NCBI GenBank assembly: GCA_944384395.1
Contig: CALWTD010000032.1
Location: 21,928 to 85,927, forward strand
Reading direction: 5' to 3'
From: an uncultured Clostridia bacterium
GTDB taxonomy: Bacteria > Bacillota > Clostridia > Christensenellales > UBA1242
DNA length: 64,000 nucleotides
Part shown: positions 63,607 to 64,000 of the stretch, piece by piece
Numbering within the stretch: the first letter of the stretch is position 1
Layout of the letters: each line of letters opens with the position of its first letter
Notes under the pieces: model-generated
Told to the model about the DNA's origin: nothing
The model's database searches: none
Seen by the model: the letters and a program-made list of their open reading frames with translations, nothing else
Position numbers and translations under genes: made by a program

Positions 63607-63722
63607 TCTGGCAATGTCCTATTTTACCAGGCCGTTTCCAACCAAGTATCGTCGGCGATGAGAAGCTTAACTTCTGTGTTCGGGATGAGAACAGGTGTAC
63701 CTTCTCTCTATTGTCACCAGAA
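63607..63722 (-). rRNA. rrf: 5S ribosomal RNA
   Basis: The minus strand contains the conserved 5S segments CCTGTTCTCATCCCGAACAC, AGAAGTTAAGCTTCT and CGCCGACGATACTTGG. The ends TCTGGTGACAAT and AAATAGGACATTGCCAGA pair to form helix I. Length is about 116 nt; end points are accurate to a few bases. Confidence 0.96.
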
Positions 63723-63887
63723 ATGGTATATTTAGTGGAAAACCACGAAATATTGAATTATTTTTTACAGTACCCTGACAACTGCATATTTTAGAAAAAG
63801 GGTTAAATTTATAAGCATATTTTGTAAGCTAATCACAGTATATACCAATTCGTATATATTTTGCAAACGAATTCACAAAATATTGTG

Positions 63888-64000
63888 ATTAAGCCCTCGA
63901 CCTATTAGTATCGGTCAGCTACATACATTACTGTACTTCCACCTCCGACCTATCCACCTGGTAGTCTTCCAGGGGTCTTACTAACTTGTGTTATGGGATA
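63888..64000 (-). rRNA. rrl: 23S ribosomal RNA, 3' end (partial)
   Basis: The minus strand carries the conserved 23S 3' end: AAGACCCCTGGAAGACTACC, GGTGGATAGGTCGGAGGTG, GAAGTACAGTAATGTATG, and finally GACCGATACTAATAGGTCGA followed by GGGCTTAATC. The rest lies beyond the right edge. A 165-nt spacer separates it from 5S, with no tRNA in it. Confidence 0.95.

Noticed and set aside
63543-63794. 83-codon frame at the right end
   Set aside because: It overlaps the 5S rRNA gene and its terminator.

Overview
This is an AT-rich (about 28% GC by eye) Gram-positive chromosome segment. It carries endospore and germination genes (SpoIIID, a SpoIIQ-like LytM peptidase, SpoIIR, SleB, YpeB, a SipL-like SPOCS/LysM protein), Firmicutes housekeeping genes (pth-mfd-prsA, veg, DnaD/DnaI-type helicase loading) and several very large secreted proteins. 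This fits an uncultured, spore-capable gut-type member of the Clostridia. Genus and species cannot be read from the sequence.

Layout. 1-15 kb: one enormous minus-strand lipoprotein gene, at least 4,998 codons and still open at the left edge, behind a consensus promoter flanked by twin 14-bp palindromes. 15.2-18.4 kb: minus-strand cluster with spoIIID, acpP, a spoIIQ-like gene, a small exported protein and a degenerate glycerol-1-phosphate-dehydrogenase-like protein. 18.5-21.6 kb: exported polysaccharide deacetylase, a small anchored protein and a flippase-like membrane protein. 21.7-28.1 kb: GlmU-like protein, pth, mfd and a PrsA-like lipoprotein. 28.2-30.1 kb: first 'surface LRR protein plus divergent XRE repressor' module. 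30.1-34.1 kb: M1-type metallopeptidase lipoprotein and a dnaD-dnaI pair. 34.1-35.7 kb: SLOG-domain gene with a broken start, an XRE regulator with inverted operators, and two copies of an unusual structured repeat. 35.7-38.6 kb: HD, DUF1858, SPFH and PRC-barrel proteins. 38.6-51.4 kb: chromosomal type IV secretion-like genes (VirB6-like, pilin-like, VirD4 ATPase) and a 2,522-residue surface protein. 51.4-57.5 kb: degenerate Rho-like protein, ypeB, sleB, spoIIR, a SipL-like gene and a zinc-ribbon protein with an acidic tail. 57.7-59.8 kb: second surface LRR/XRE module. 59.8-62.0 kb: veg, two unknown genes and tRNA-His. 62.3-63.6 kb: tandem array of about 320-bp units. 63.6-64.0 kb: 5S and the 3' end of 23S rRNA, minus strand.

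Three things deserve attention first. (i) A repeat element occurs twice at 35.4-35.7 kb and three times at 62.5-63.3 kb. The two groups have entirely different outer and inner stem sequences, but these stay complementary, including a conserved G.U position, around an invariant core. This is strong evidence of selection for a folded RNA or ssDNA. (ii) Two paralogous modules each pair a secreted LRR protein with a divergent XRE repressor. In both, a palindrome sits inside the 18-bp spacer of a strong promoter, but the palindrome sequence differs, which suggests a family of self-contained, separately addressable surface-antigen switches. (iii) Several genes look like repurposed, catalytically degenerate enzymes (Rho-like, GlmU-like, G1P-dehydrogenase-like), and the T4SS-like locus has no relaxase or VirB4 within view.
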